A stretch of DNA of 64,000 bases from Terriglobia bacterium (lineage in GTDB: Bacteria; Acidobacteriota; Terriglobia; Bryobacterales; Bryobacteraceae), in the NCBI GenBank assembly GCA_010084195.1, contig RGPS01000001.1, positions 1 to 64,000 on the forward strand, read 5' to 3'. The position numbers and the translations under genes were made by a program. The notes beneath the pieces were generated by a model that made no database searches, was not told where the DNA came from, and worked only from the letters and a program-made list of their open reading frames with translations. Shown here one piece after another: positions 37,553-46,946 of the stretch; position 1 is the first letter of the stretch, and each line of letters begins with the position of its first letter.

Positions 37553-38920
37553 ATGGAGCGACTTCTCGCCAACGCCGCAACTCGTGCCGCAGCGTATCTG
37601 AAGGGGATTCAGATACGGTGTGCAAACCCTTCACCAGAGGCGGTGGCCGGCCTGGCGGCATTTTGGGAACCGCTGCCTTCCGGGCCAACTGACCCTTCAG
37701 CGGTCCTGCAGATACTGGACGAGGTGGGAAGTCCGGCGACCACGGCGATGGCCGGTGCCCGATTCTTCGGTTTCGTGATGGGTGGAGCCCTGCCCGCGTC
37801 ATTGGCGGCCAACTGGCTGGCGAGCGCATGGGACCAGAATCCAGGGCTGCATCTCGCGTCTCCGGTGGCTGCGGAACTCGAAGAAGTTTCGCAGGGCTGG
37901 CTACTGGAGTTGCTCGGCCTGCCGCCCGAGTGTGCCGTGAGTTTTGTCACCGGAGCGACGCTGGCTAACTTTACTGCCCTGGCCGCAGCCCGAAATGCAG
38001 TCTTGCGCCGGGTTGGCTGGAATGTGGAGGCAGACGGTCTGTTTGGGGCCCCGGAGATCACCGTGGTCACGGGAGCGGAGGCGCATCCTTCCGTGTTTAA
38101 GGCTTTAGGTATGCTGGGCCTGGGCCGCGAACGGGTTATCCAGGTTCCGGTGGACAGTCAAGGCCGGATGCGGACTGAGCTGTTTCCCGAGCTGCGTGCC
38201 CCCGCCATCGTTTGCCTGCAGGCCGGTAACGTGAACTCCGGGGCGTTTGACCCTGCTGCCGAAATCATTGAGAAAGCTCACGAGGCCGGCGCGTGGGTAC
38301 ATGTGGATGGGGCTTTTGGCCTGTGGGCTGGGGCGAGTCCGGAACTGGCGCATCTGGTGAGCGATTTTGCTGCCGCCGACTCCTGGGCGACCGACGCTCA
38401 CAAATGGCTCAACGTCCCCTACGATTCCGGGCTGGCCTTTGTTCGGGATGAAACTGCGCTCCGTGCCGCGATGAGTATCAGTGCGGCCTACCTGCCGCAG
38501 GGGGAACACAGGGAACCGTCCAATTACACGCCGGAACTGTCTAGAAGGGCTCGTGGGGTGGACATCTGGGCCGCAGTCAAGTCGCTCGGTCGTGCGGGGA
38601 TTGCGGCAATGATCGAAAGCAATTGCGCTTCGGCCAGACGCTTTGCCGAGGGTCTAACGGCAGCCGGGTTCGAGGTTCTCAATGAGGTTGTCCTGAATCA
38701 GGTAGTGGTTTCATTTGGGCCCGCAGCGGTCAATGAGGCTGTTGTCCGCGGCGTTCTGGCAGACGGTACCTGCTGGTGCGGCAGAACGGTCTGGCAGGGG
38801 CGGACTGCTATGCGAATCAGCGTGTCCTCGTGGCGGACCACCGCCGACGATGTGGACCTCAGCCTTTCCGCGATTATCCGGATCGCACGTGAAGTCACGA
38901 ACCTTCCATCGCCCGCATAG
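37553..38920 (+). CDS. Pyridoxal-dependent group II decarboxylase family protein
   Basis: FVTGATLANFTAL, WVHVDGAFGLWA, DSWATDAHKWLNVPYD. Confidence 0.93.
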   Translation: MERLLANAATRAAAYLKGIQIRCANPSPEAVAGLAAFWEPLPSGPTDPSAVLQILDEVGSPATTAMAGARFFGFVMGGALPASLAANWLASAWDQNPGLHLASPVAAELEEVSQGWLLELLGLPPECAVSFVTGATLANFTALAAARNAVLRRVGWNVEADGLFGAPEITVVTGAEAHPSVFKALGMLGLGRERVIQVPVDSQGRMRTELFPELRAPAIVCLQAGNVNSGAFDPAAEIIEKAHEAGAWVHVDGAFGLWAGASPELAHLVSDFAAADSWATDAHKWLNVPYDSGLAFVRDETALRAAMSISAAYLPQGEHREPSNYTPELSRRARGVDIWAAVKSLGRAGIAAMIESNCASARRFAEGLTAAGFEVLNEVVLNQVVVSFGPAAVNEAVVRGVLADGTCWCGRTVWQGRTAMRISVSSWRTTADDVDLSLSAIIRIAREVTNLPSPA

Positions 38921-38959
38921 AATTTTCGACTTGGCCCTCAGAACGTTTCTTCGGTACTC

Positions 38960-39325
38960 TTGAGTCAGGTACAGAAGGCGCAACGATCAGCCGCCATCCC
39001 GTATCTTGCTAGTCATCATCCGGCTGTTCCTCATCCGGCTGTTCCTTATGCTGTTGCCCTCATGAAGCCCCAGTTGCCTTCCGGGGCCGGTCCATTTCTG
39101 ATGACGGGAAATTCAGCCAACGATGGCGGCGGTCTTGTCACCATTGTCCTGAATCCGCCGAACTCCGACATCCTGACTCCCGAACCCGCCACCGCCTGGC
39201 TCGTCGGGACCGCACTACTCGGGCTCTTCGTCGGCCGGTTCCGGTTTCGCGGGGAACTTCCCGAACAGCTCCAGGAAGTCGGCCGGCGTCAACTGTTCCG
39301 CCCGACGCTCCATACCCGGAATTGA
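38960..39325 (+). CDS. Short ORF with PEP-CTERM-like tail; possible remnant
   Basis: LTPEPATAWLVGTALLGLFVGRFRFR; no N-terminal signal peptide. Confidence 0.4.
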   Translation: MSQVQKAQRSAAIPYLASHHPAVPHPAVPYAVALMKPQLPSGAGPFLMTGNSANDGGGLVTIVLNPPNSDILTPEPATAWLVGTALLGLFVGRFRFRGELPEQLQEVGRRQLFRPTLHTRN

Positions 39326-39994
39326 ATCTACAAGCTCGAGGCTGGCCCACGCGGACAAGTTGTTTCGCAGCGTCTTTCGTTTGTGCTGGAAGCAGACGCT
39401 CACGAACTTGATGAAGCCAGCCTGATCCACAGGAGGGACATCCCGCCTGGGTGTTACCCGAATCACGGCCGAATCCACTTTAGGCGGCGGCTGAAAAGCG
39501 CCCGGCGGGACACTGAAGAGCATCTTTACATCTGCAAAAAACTGGCACACTACCGAGAGGTAGCCGTATTCACGTCCTCCAGGGGCGGCGGCAATTCGTT
39601 CAGCCACCTCTTTTTGGATGAGAAACACGCCATGGCGCAGTTTGCCGGGTGCGAGCACGTAACTGGTGATGATCGCCGAAGCGACGTAGTATGGCAAATT
39701 GCCGGCGAGAACCCCCTCGCCGAAAGAACTCCAGTCTGCATCCAGGGCGTTTCCGTCTACCACGCGCAGCTTCGGTTCGTCAGCCCACCTCTGCCGCAAA
39801 AACAAAGCCAGTTCTGCGTCCAGTTCAATGGCGGAGAGGCGTTCGGTCTTCTGTAGCAGGCGTTCGGTCAGAGCCCCTCTGCCAGGGCCGATTTCCAGAA
39901 CAAAGTCTGTTCCGTCCCCGCAGGCGGCGGTCGCAATGCGTTCCAGTATTTTGCTGCTGGCGAGGAAGTGTTGTCCGAGTTTTTGTCGTGCCAC
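39215..39994 (-). CDS. rsmA: 16S rRNA (adenine(1518/1519)-N6)-dimethyltransferase
   Basis: LGQHFL, VLEIGPGRGALTERLL, AGNLPYYVASAII; GTG start at 39994. Confidence 0.96.
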   Translation of the reverse strand: MARQKLGQHFLASSKILERIATAACGDGTDFVLEIGPGRGALTERLLQKTERLSAIELDAELALFLRQRWADEPKLRVVDGNALDADWSSFGEGVLAGNLPYYVASAIITSYVLAPGKLRHGVFLIQKEVAERIAAAPGGREYGYLSVVCQFFADVKMLFSVPPGAFQPPPKVDSAVIRVTPRRDVPPVDQAGFIKFVSVCFQHKRKTLRNNLSAWASLELVDSIPGMERRAEQLTPADFLELFGKFPAKPEPADEEPE

Positions 39995-40019
39995 TAAGTA
40001 TCCAGGGTTCCTGTGGTGA

Positions 40020-40703
40020 CTAGGTCTTCGCGCTGACGTGACGGATGGCAAAGAGCATTTTGCTCGAAACCCTCTGCCCGAATCGCGTGGCCGGCGTAAA
40101 AGTACTGAACATAACCAGGTTGCCAATGTCCCGGACTTCATCGAGCGAGGAGCCTTCGGCCTGCATCACCTCGAAATCCGTAACTTTGCCCTGAGAATCG
40201 ACCGTCAGCTGCAGCATCACGTCGTGGCCATGGAAGCCAAACGGGGTGAGTTCATCAATCATCACTTCCGTATAGAGGCCTACCGGGATATCGTACCCGA
40301 TGTCGCGGCTTACCTGGAGGCTGTCGACGATGATGCCAAAACACAGGACCGATGCCAGCAGGCCACCCGCAGCCGGCACAGCGAAGGGCTTCAGCAGGTT
40401 GTCGAACAGCTGGATCAAACCCCAGCTGGACTCGCGCAGTCTCCCTTTCCAGTCACGGCGCAATTCCGCCCTCTGGCGCTCGCGTGACGCGAGAACGCGC
40501 AGCCGGGTGTTGAGCAGACTCGGAACCGCACGCATCGGAAGGTGACTCAGGCCGCTCCGCAGGGATTTGGCCTCCAGCTGGTGCCGCAAACAATCGGGGC
40601 AAGCTTCCACATGCTCCAGCAGGGCAGTTCGCGCTGCATCCGTCAGCGCCCCGGCTGCAAGATCCCACATGGACCCGCGCACGAATTTACAAGCTAAGTT
40701 CAC
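40020..40703 (-). CDS. Anti-sigma factor (zf-HC2) with C-terminal TonB-C-like domain
   Basis: HVEACPDCLRHQLE zinc finger, TM helix, VMLQLTVDSQGKVTDFEVMQAEGSSLDEV...FTPATRFGQRV. Confidence 0.8.
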   Translation of the reverse strand: MNLACKFVRGSMWDLAAGALTDAARTALLEHVEACPDCLRHQLEAKSLRSGLSHLPMRAVPSLLNTRLRVLASRERQRAELRRDWKGRLRESSWGLIQLFDNLLKPFAVPAAGGLLASVLCFGIIVDSLQVSRDIGYDIPVGLYTEVMIDELTPFGFHGHDVMLQLTVDSQGKVTDFEVMQAEGSSLDEVRDIGNLVMFSTFTPATRFGQRVSSKMLFAIRHVSAKT

Positions 40704-41368
40704 TTCACCGTCCTCGGCACCAAATGCAGGCGAGGCGCCAATTCCAGCCGGTTAGCCAGGTAGCGTCCAAGAGCTTCTCGTCCCCGCAGAATCCGGGACT
40801 TGACAGTGCCGATCGAGACGTCGAGAACCTGTGCGATCTCGTCGTAACTCAGATCTTCCACTTCCCGCAATAACAAGGCTGCGCCGAAAACTGGATTGAT
40901 CGCACTCAGACCCTCTTCCAGGAGGAGCTGCGCCTCGCGATTCATGGTGAAGTCGAAGGGCGTTTGGCCAGAATCGAGCAGCGGGCGCTCGCGGCCATCT
41001 GCGTCTTCAAAGGTCTCTTCGATGCCGGTTTCACCCCGCCGGTGCCGGAAGTGCCAGCGACGGCGGTTGTGGGCTTCATTGACTGCAATGCGATAGATCC
41101 ATGTGCGCAACGCGCTGTCGCCCCGGAAGGTTCCCACGCTGCGGAAGACCTTGAGGAAGACCTCCTGAACGACATCGCTGGCATCGGAAGGATTGTTGAG
41201 CAGCCGCCAGGCAAGGTTGTAGACCGGGGACTGGAAGCGCTGGATCAGGCGTTCATATGCCTGGTCATCGCCCATCTGGAGGCCCGCAAGCAAACGCTCA
41301 TCTTCGAGGGCAGCTTCGTGCTCGGGGGTTACCGGGGCGGTGAGATGTAAATAGGATCCGCTGGTCAC
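40700..41368 (-). CDS. ECF-type RNA polymerase sigma factor
   Basis: NLAWRLLNNPSDASDVVQEVFLKVFRS, LREVEDLSYDEIAQVLDVSIGTVKSRILRGREAL. Confidence 0.96.
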   Translation of the reverse strand: MTSGSYLHLTAPVTPEHEAALEDERLLAGLQMGDDQAYERLIQRFQSPVYNLAWRLLNNPSDASDVVQEVFLKVFRSVGTFRGDSALRTWIYRIAVNEAHNRRRWHFRHRRGETGIEETFEDADGRERPLLDSGQTPFDFTMNREAQLLLEEGLSAINPVFGAALLLREVEDLSYDEIAQVLDVSIGTVKSRILRGREALGRYLANRLELAPRLHLVPRTVK

Positions 41369-41425
41369 GTTTGTCGCCTGAACAAGTATAGACTCCCGCC
41401 TGCACGAATCTGTTCCTGAACGTTT

Positions 41426-42310
41426 TCAGCGCACGTTTTCAGGTGGTGCGGCGTCTGGTTTGGCGAGCAGGCCAAAGCCGGGCGGTCCCCACGCGAACTC
41501 GCGGTTTGACCTTTTGGCCTGCTGTTGGAGAGTCGTCAGGAGATGGCGATGAAAGGCCGGGTCCAGCCAGGCGTCCCAGCCAAAGCGGCGGCAGATTTCC
41601 TGCGCCGGCTCGCGGGTAGTCGCGCCCGACCGTTTTACTTCGCGGACATGGAATGGGTCGCCCACAACCACACCGCTGGTCGCCTCCATTGCCTGCGCCA
41701 ACAGGTCCGCAGGGTTGCACGGAAGAATGGGGGCAAGAGTTGCGGTGACGGGGATTTCCGCTTCGCGCAGTTCCCGGAGCGTCCTCCAACGGTCAGCGAT
41801 GGGGGCGCAGTGTGGTTCGAAGATACGGCGTACATCTTCACGATCCGTGGTGATAGAAAAGCTGACCCGCAAGCGGGTGCGCGCAGCCGCCAGGCGGAGC
41901 AGGTCCAGATCCCGCAGGATGAGCGGCCCTCTGGTCTGGATGACGAAAGCCTCAGGTGGGCGCGGCGCGACAACAATTGCCGATAGAATGGCCCGCATCA
42001 GGCCTGCGGTCTCTTCTGCCGGCTGATAAGGGTCGGTCAGGGGTGAGCAATAGATGATCTCGGCCCCGCGCAGTTCCCGGGCGACAAGTTTGGCGGCGTT
42101 CTTCTTGAACGTCGTCCAGTGGCCCCAGTGTTTCCAGTCGTCAGGCCGCAGGCCTGCCTGCACCCGCATGGTTGGCACGTAGCAGTAACTGCACCCGAAG
42201 GTGCAGTTACGCGAAGGTGTCAGCGAGTGTGTAAAGCCCGCTTCCTTCAGAAATCCGCTGACAGGACTAAGAATCGTGCGGGCTTCGGCTTCGAAGATCT
42301 GAAAGGGCAC
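41426..42310 (-). CDS. Radical SAM protein (SplB/Rv2578c-like)
   Basis: CTFGCSYCY, YCSPLTDPYQPAEE, VIQTRGPLILRDLDLL. Confidence 0.92.
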   Translation of the reverse strand: MPFQIFEAEARTILSPVSGFLKEAGFTHSLTPSRNCTFGCSYCYVPTMRVQAGLRPDDWKHWGHWTTFKKNAAKLVARELRGAEIIYCSPLTDPYQPAEETAGLMRAILSAIVVAPRPPEAFVIQTRGPLILRDLDLLRLAAARTRLRVSFSITTDREDVRRIFEPHCAPIADRWRTLRELREAEIPVTATLAPILPCNPADLLAQAMEATSGVVVGDPFHVREVKRSGATTREPAQEICRRFGWDAWLDPAFHRHLLTTLQQQAKRSNREFAWGPPGFGLLAKPDAAPPENVR

Positions 42311-43344
42311 TACAGTCCCAGCTTCACCCGGGCGTAGTGCAGGCAGCTTTTTACATTTTGCTCTTCTATGGCTAATTGCGCGTCCTTCGCCATCTTGCTG
42401 TAGCGGGGCAAAGGTTGGAGATGTCGGGACTCCTTCTCGACCATGGCGATAGTCCGAGCCAGATGAAGGCCATTCCGTTCCGGGAAGGTAACCCAGTATT
42501 TATCCGTGAGGCAGGGGACTTCGAGAGGGTCGCGGGTGATCATCTCCAGCGAAAATCTCGATTTCGGATTGGACTTCCGGATTGCTGAAACCAGCTTCTC
42601 CAGGTTGAGAATGCCCTCGCCGAGAGGTACTTCCGAGAGCAGGAAACCCTGGCTCGCGGCCTGACTGCCCCATGTCTGTACCCCCATGTCCTTTACGTGG
42701 CACAACTTCACCCAGGGAGCGAGTTCCAGAATCGAATCCGGGGCATCCAGCAGGGCGATGTTATTGCCGAAATCCAGCAGCGACCCGAAATACTCGCCGC
42801 CGAATTGCTTCATCAGCGCCACCTGTTCGTCGATGGTCCAGTCTTTGTGATTCTCCATGCCGATGGGAATCTTGATCCGATCGGCGATAGCGGGAATCGT
42901 CCTGATGGCCGCAGTGCTCTCGGCAACGAACGCCTTCCAGTCGCTCAGCGAGTTCCATTTCTCGTATCGCCGACCGCCGCTGGTGCCTGTCCGAACTGCC
43001 ACGGCACCGGCCTCTTTGGCAAGTTTGAGAGCCGCTTCGAACGCCGCCTGATCATTGGCCTTCGGCATGGGGGCCATGGCCTCGATAAACATGCCGTACT
43101 GCTCGGCCTTCGCGCGCAGCTTCCTCACGCCGTCGGCGTCAGAGGGGAGCTGCAACTGAACTCCTGCGGCCCCCAACTCATGACAACGTTCCAGGAACGC
43201 CAGGGGATCCTGGGGCCGCCAGTACGTCATATAGCAGGTAGTGGCGATGCCCATCTGGCTCTTTGGCGGGGCGGCATATACTGTGTCCGCAGCGGTGCCT
43301 GCCAAGGCTGTTCCTGCGAGAGTGAGAAATTGTCTGCGGTCCAT
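42310..43344 (-). CDS. Sugar phosphate isomerase/epimerase (Tat-type signal)
   Basis: MDRRQFLTLAGTALAG signal; TIM-barrel motifs. Confidence 0.88.
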   Translation of the reverse strand: MDRRQFLTLAGTALAGTAADTVYAAPPKSQMGIATTCYMTYWRPQDPLAFLERCHELGAAGVQLQLPSDADGVRKLRAKAEQYGMFIEAMAPMPKANDQAAFEAALKLAKEAGAVAVRTGTSGGRRYEKWNSLSDWKAFVAESTAAIRTIPAIADRIKIPIGMENHKDWTIDEQVALMKQFGGEYFGSLLDFGNNIALLDAPDSILELAPWVKLCHVKDMGVQTWGSQAASQGFLLSEVPLGEGILNLEKLVSAIRKSNPKSRFSLEMITRDPLEVPCLTDKYWVTFPERNGLHLARTIAMVEKESRHLQPLPRYSKMAKDAQLAIEEQNVKSCLHYARVKLGL

Positions 43345-43373
43345 GATTCGAAACCAGAGTTTAACATCGAAAA

Positions 43374-44825
43374 ATGACATCTCAGTCGAATCCCGCTACG
43401 GGCCCTTCGCGGCGTGGGTTCTTTCGGGGCACCGCCGCCCTTTATGCGGCTGGCACCGCCGTGCAGGGCCAGAGCCAGAGCACCGCACCCGGTGACGTAA
43501 CGAGGACTCTCGCCCGGTATCTGGTGGCCTCAAAACCCGGTGATCTTCCGGAGAACGTACGGCGGGAAGGTGTCCGCACGCTGGTCAATTGGGTGGGTTG
43601 CGCTCTGGGCGGGTCAAGAGAAGCTGCTGTCTCGAACGCGCTTGCCGCACTGACGCCTCTATACCCGGGAGGGAAGACGACCATTCTGGGGCGGCGCGAG
43701 AAGCTGGACCCTCTGCATGGCGCGCTGCTGAACGGTATCTCCTCGCATGTGCTGGATTTTGACGACACGCATCTGAAAACGGTGATTCACCCTGCGGCCC
43801 CTGTCGCGCCCGCCCTGCTGGCTCTGGCTGAACAACAGAAAGTTACCGGCGCGCAGTTGCTGCACGCTCTGGTGCTCGGCTGCGAGGTGGAGTGCCGAAT
43901 TGGGAACGCTGTTTATCCGGCGCACTACGATATCGGCTGGCACATTACCGGAAGTGTGGGGCCGTTTGGGGCGGCCGTCGCTGCGGGTAAAATTCTGGGC
44001 TTAAATGAAGAGCAAATGCGGTGGGCACTCGGCCTGGCAGCCTCGCAACCGGTGGGCCTGCGCGAGATGTTTGGGTCCATGACAAAGAGCTTTCACCCGG
44101 GCCGGGCGGCGCAAAATGGCCTCACCGCAGCCCTGCTGGCGGCGCATGGCTTCACCAGTTCCGAGCAGGCGCTGGAGGCGAAGCGGGGCTGGGCCAGGGT
44201 TCTCAGCACCACGCAGAAATTCGAAGAGATCACCGGCCAGCTGGGGCAGCGCTTTGAGCTTCTTCTCAATACCTATAAGCCCTTCGCTTGCGGGATCGTT
44301 ACGCATCCCACTATTGATGGCTGTATCGAGTTGCGGGCAGCTCATAACCTGAAGCCGGAACAGATCGAGCGCGTTGATTTAGATGTGCATCCGCTGGTGG
44401 AGGAGCTCACGGGTAAGCAGGCCCCAGCCGCAGGACTCGAAGGCAAGTTCAGCATCTATTACATTGCGGCGGTAGCTCTGATGACCGGCGCGGCGGGGCC
44501 GGGCCAGTTCACCGACAAGCTGGTGCGCGATTCCGCTGTCAACGTACTCCGCGAAAAGGTCCACATTACGGTGGATAAGAGCCTGCGCGAAGACCAGGGG
44601 CGGGTTTCAATCCGGCTGACCGATGGTCGCATCCTGACACGGAACATTGAACACGCCGTCGGGAGCGTGGAGAAACCCATGACCGATACAGCGCTGGATG
44701 CCAAGTTTCTGGAGCTTGCCGCTGTGGCGCTTTCGCCGGCGCGCGCCCGAAAGGCTCTGGATGTTTGTCGGCGCGTCGAGTCACTCACGGATGCTGCGGC
44801 TATCACGAAGGCGACGGCTGCGTAA
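43374..44825 (+). CDS. MmgE/PrpD family protein
   Basis: HVLDFDDTH, GCEVECRIGNAV, KSFHPGRAAQNGLTAALLA. Confidence 0.95.
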   Translation: MTSQSNPATGPSRRGFFRGTAALYAAGTAVQGQSQSTAPGDVTRTLARYLVASKPGDLPENVRREGVRTLVNWVGCALGGSREAAVSNALAALTPLYPGGKTTILGRREKLDPLHGALLNGISSHVLDFDDTHLKTVIHPAAPVAPALLALAEQQKVTGAQLLHALVLGCEVECRIGNAVYPAHYDIGWHITGSVGPFGAAVAAGKILGLNEEQMRWALGLAASQPVGLREMFGSMTKSFHPGRAAQNGLTAALLAAHGFTSSEQALEAKRGWARVLSTTQKFEEITGQLGQRFELLLNTYKPFACGIVTHPTIDGCIELRAAHNLKPEQIERVDLDVHPLVEELTGKQAPAAGLEGKFSIYYIAAVALMTGAAGPGQFTDKLVRDSAVNVLREKVHITVDKSLREDQGRVSIRLTDGRILTRNIEHAVGSVEKPMTDTALDAKFLELAAVALSPARARKALDVCRRVESLTDAAAITKATAA

Positions 44826-44975
44826 TGTAGTCCCTTGTACCATCAGGGAGAGGTTATTGACCGTCATACACGGTTTGGCGCCAGGTCCCGCGCCCCTCAT
44901 GCGCCCCATCCCGCGCCCCCGATCACAGCCGATCCGGTACACTGCTCTGAATACAGACGGAAGAAAAAGGTGCAT

Positions 44976-46211
44976 ATGAAAAAGCTGTCGCTCACATCGT
45001 GGATCCTGATCGCTCTCGCCGGCGGTATTATCTTTGGAGCCGTTGCTCCCGAACCCGCAAAACATATGGCGGTTCTGGGGACCATCTTCCTGCGGTTGAT
45101 TAAGTCGATCATTGCGCCGCTGTTGTTTGGCACTCTGGTGGTCGGTATCGCCGGTACCGGCAATGTGAAGACGATGGGCCGGATTGGTGGCAAAGCCATC
45201 CTGTACTTTGAGATTGTCACCACAATCGCCCTCTTCGTTGGCCTGGGTGCGGTGAACCTGGTAAAGCCTGGCGTCGGCGTGCACCTGAGCAAGGGTGCTT
45301 CGCCAGGGGTGGCGGCTGCGAATACAAACCTGGTGCAGATTCTGGAGCACACCTTTCCCACCAGCGTGATTGACGCGATGGCGAAGGGTGAAGTTCTCCA
45401 GATTGTGGTTTTCGCCTTCATCTTTGGTGCCTCCTGCGCCACCGTCGGGCTGAAGGCCCGCCCGGTTGTCGAATTCTGTGAATCTCTCTCTGAGGTGATG
45501 TTTAAGTACACCGGCTACGTGATGCTGTTCGCTCCGTTCGGGGTCTTTGGTGCCATGGCGGCGACGATCGGGGATAAAGGGCTCGGGATTCTGACAAATC
45601 TCGGGAAGCTGGTTGCAACCCTCTATGCGGCGCAGGCCTTCTTCGTGATCTTCGTGCTGGGCACGGTGGCCTTCATCGTGCGGATTCCGATTGCCCGGTT
45701 CATCAAGTACGTCAAGGAGCCGTTCCTCCTCGCGTTCTCCACGGCATCGAGCGAAGCGGCCCTGCCGAGTGCCCTCGAAAATATGGAACGTTTTGGGGTG
45801 CCCAAACACATTGTGGCCTTCGTATTGCCGACAGGCTATAGCTTCAATCTGGACGGATCCACGCTCTACTTATCTCTTGCGGCCATGTTCGTAGCCCAGG
45901 CCGCCAACGTGGAAGTGCCCTTTGGAACCCAGTTGGTGATGCTGCTGACTCTGATGTTGACCAGCAAAGGTGTTGCCGGTGTGCCCCGGGCGTCCCTGGT
46001 GATTCTGGCCGGGACATTGGCCACGTTCAACCTCCCGATTGAAGGTATTGCGGTGATTCTGGGCGTCGATACGCTGATGGATATGGCCCGGACATCTGTT
46101 AATCTGCTGGGCAATTGTCTGGCAACCGCCGTCGTCGCCCGTTGGGAAGGTGTCGATCTGAACGTGGCGGCAGCCGAAGCGGATGCTCGCGCAGAGGCTT
46201 TGGGCGCTTAG
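44976..46211 (+). CDS. Dicarboxylate/amino acid:cation symporter (DAACS)
   Basis: AFSTASSEAALPSALENMERFGVPKHIVAFVLPTGYSFNLDGSTLY, DTLMDMARTSVNLLGN. Confidence 0.97.
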   Translation: MKKLSLTSWILIALAGGIIFGAVAPEPAKHMAVLGTIFLRLIKSIIAPLLFGTLVVGIAGTGNVKTMGRIGGKAILYFEIVTTIALFVGLGAVNLVKPGVGVHLSKGASPGVAAANTNLVQILEHTFPTSVIDAMAKGEVLQIVVFAFIFGASCATVGLKARPVVEFCESLSEVMFKYTGYVMLFAPFGVFGAMAATIGDKGLGILTNLGKLVATLYAAQAFFVIFVLGTVAFIVRIPIARFIKYVKEPFLLAFSTASSEAALPSALENMERFGVPKHIVAFVLPTGYSFNLDGSTLYLSLAAMFVAQAANVEVPFGTQLVMLLTLMLTSKGVAGVPRASLVILAGTLATFNLPIEGIAVILGVDTLMDMARTSVNLLGNCLATAVVARWEGVDLNVAAAEADARAEALGA

Positions 46212-46421
46212 TACCAGCTACCTGGTTGCGGACGCTGGTCCTCGCAAGGTCGAACCCATGACATTTCGCGGGCTGATAGCCCCTGGGTACTCTCTCTTGC
46301 GGTCGCTGTGCGGGAGCGCGGAGGGGGAAGCAGGGGGCCGTGCAGTGTCTTGATGACGATCTGCGGGCCGGTGTCCCAAGGACGCTCCCTTACGGTTACG
46401 CCTCAACGGCCGTTCTCAGGT

Positions 46422-46946
46422 TCAATCCAGTGCGGACTTTCTCAGCTTCCAGCCCGAGTAGCCCACCATGGCGAAGAAGATGAGAAAACTGATGGCGATG
46501 ACGGTAATTCGGCGCGAGGGCGGCAGTTCGGTGGCGGCGACGTCGGCATTCAGGTCGGTGCTCAGACTCAGGGCGACCATGACGGGCGCGGCCAAATTGC
46601 GATTGCTGATGACAAGGCGATAGGCTCCGGGGTCCTCGATGGTGCTGGTGAATTTGCCGGAGGAGCCTTCCGGCGTGACAGCGAGGGCCTGGTGCGCCAT
46701 ACCCTGCTGCATGGCCCGAAGGGCGGCGCGTGGCAGGAGTTCCATGCGGACAGCAGTCCCCCCCGAGACGGTCGTCTGGTTCTCTACGACGCGGAACGCG
46801 GCATCAACCCGCAAGGGTGTCTGCGGGACATGGAGGTCCTGGACCCGAAACTCGCCTGGCGGCAGGAGGAAGGGTGGATTATCGGCGGAAGCTGCCAGTG
46901 ACGACATCGCCGACAGGAGGAGCAGGGCAGGCAGCCAGAACTTCAT
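46422..46946 (-). CDS. Secreted/membrane-anchored hypothetical protein
   Basis: Signal peptide, single C-terminal TM helix. Confidence 0.65.
   Translation of the reverse strand: MKFWLPALLLLSAMSSLAASADNPPFLLPPGEFRVQDLHVPQTPLRVDAAFRVVENQTTVSGGTAVRMELLPRAALRAMQQGMAHQALAVTPEGSSGKFTSTIEDPGAYRLVISNRNLAAPVMVALSLSTDLNADVAATELPPSRRITVIAISFLIFFAMVGYSGWKLRKSALD

Noticed and set aside
44781-45809. 342-aa minus ORF antisense to the DAACS transporter
   Set aside because: Shadow ORF rich in H/R/N/E; the sense strand encodes a well-conserved transporter.
46405-46440. tRNA T-loop-like sequence ggttcaatcc
   Set aside because: Lies at the 3' end of a minus-strand CDS; no acceptor stem or anticodon arm could be folded around it.
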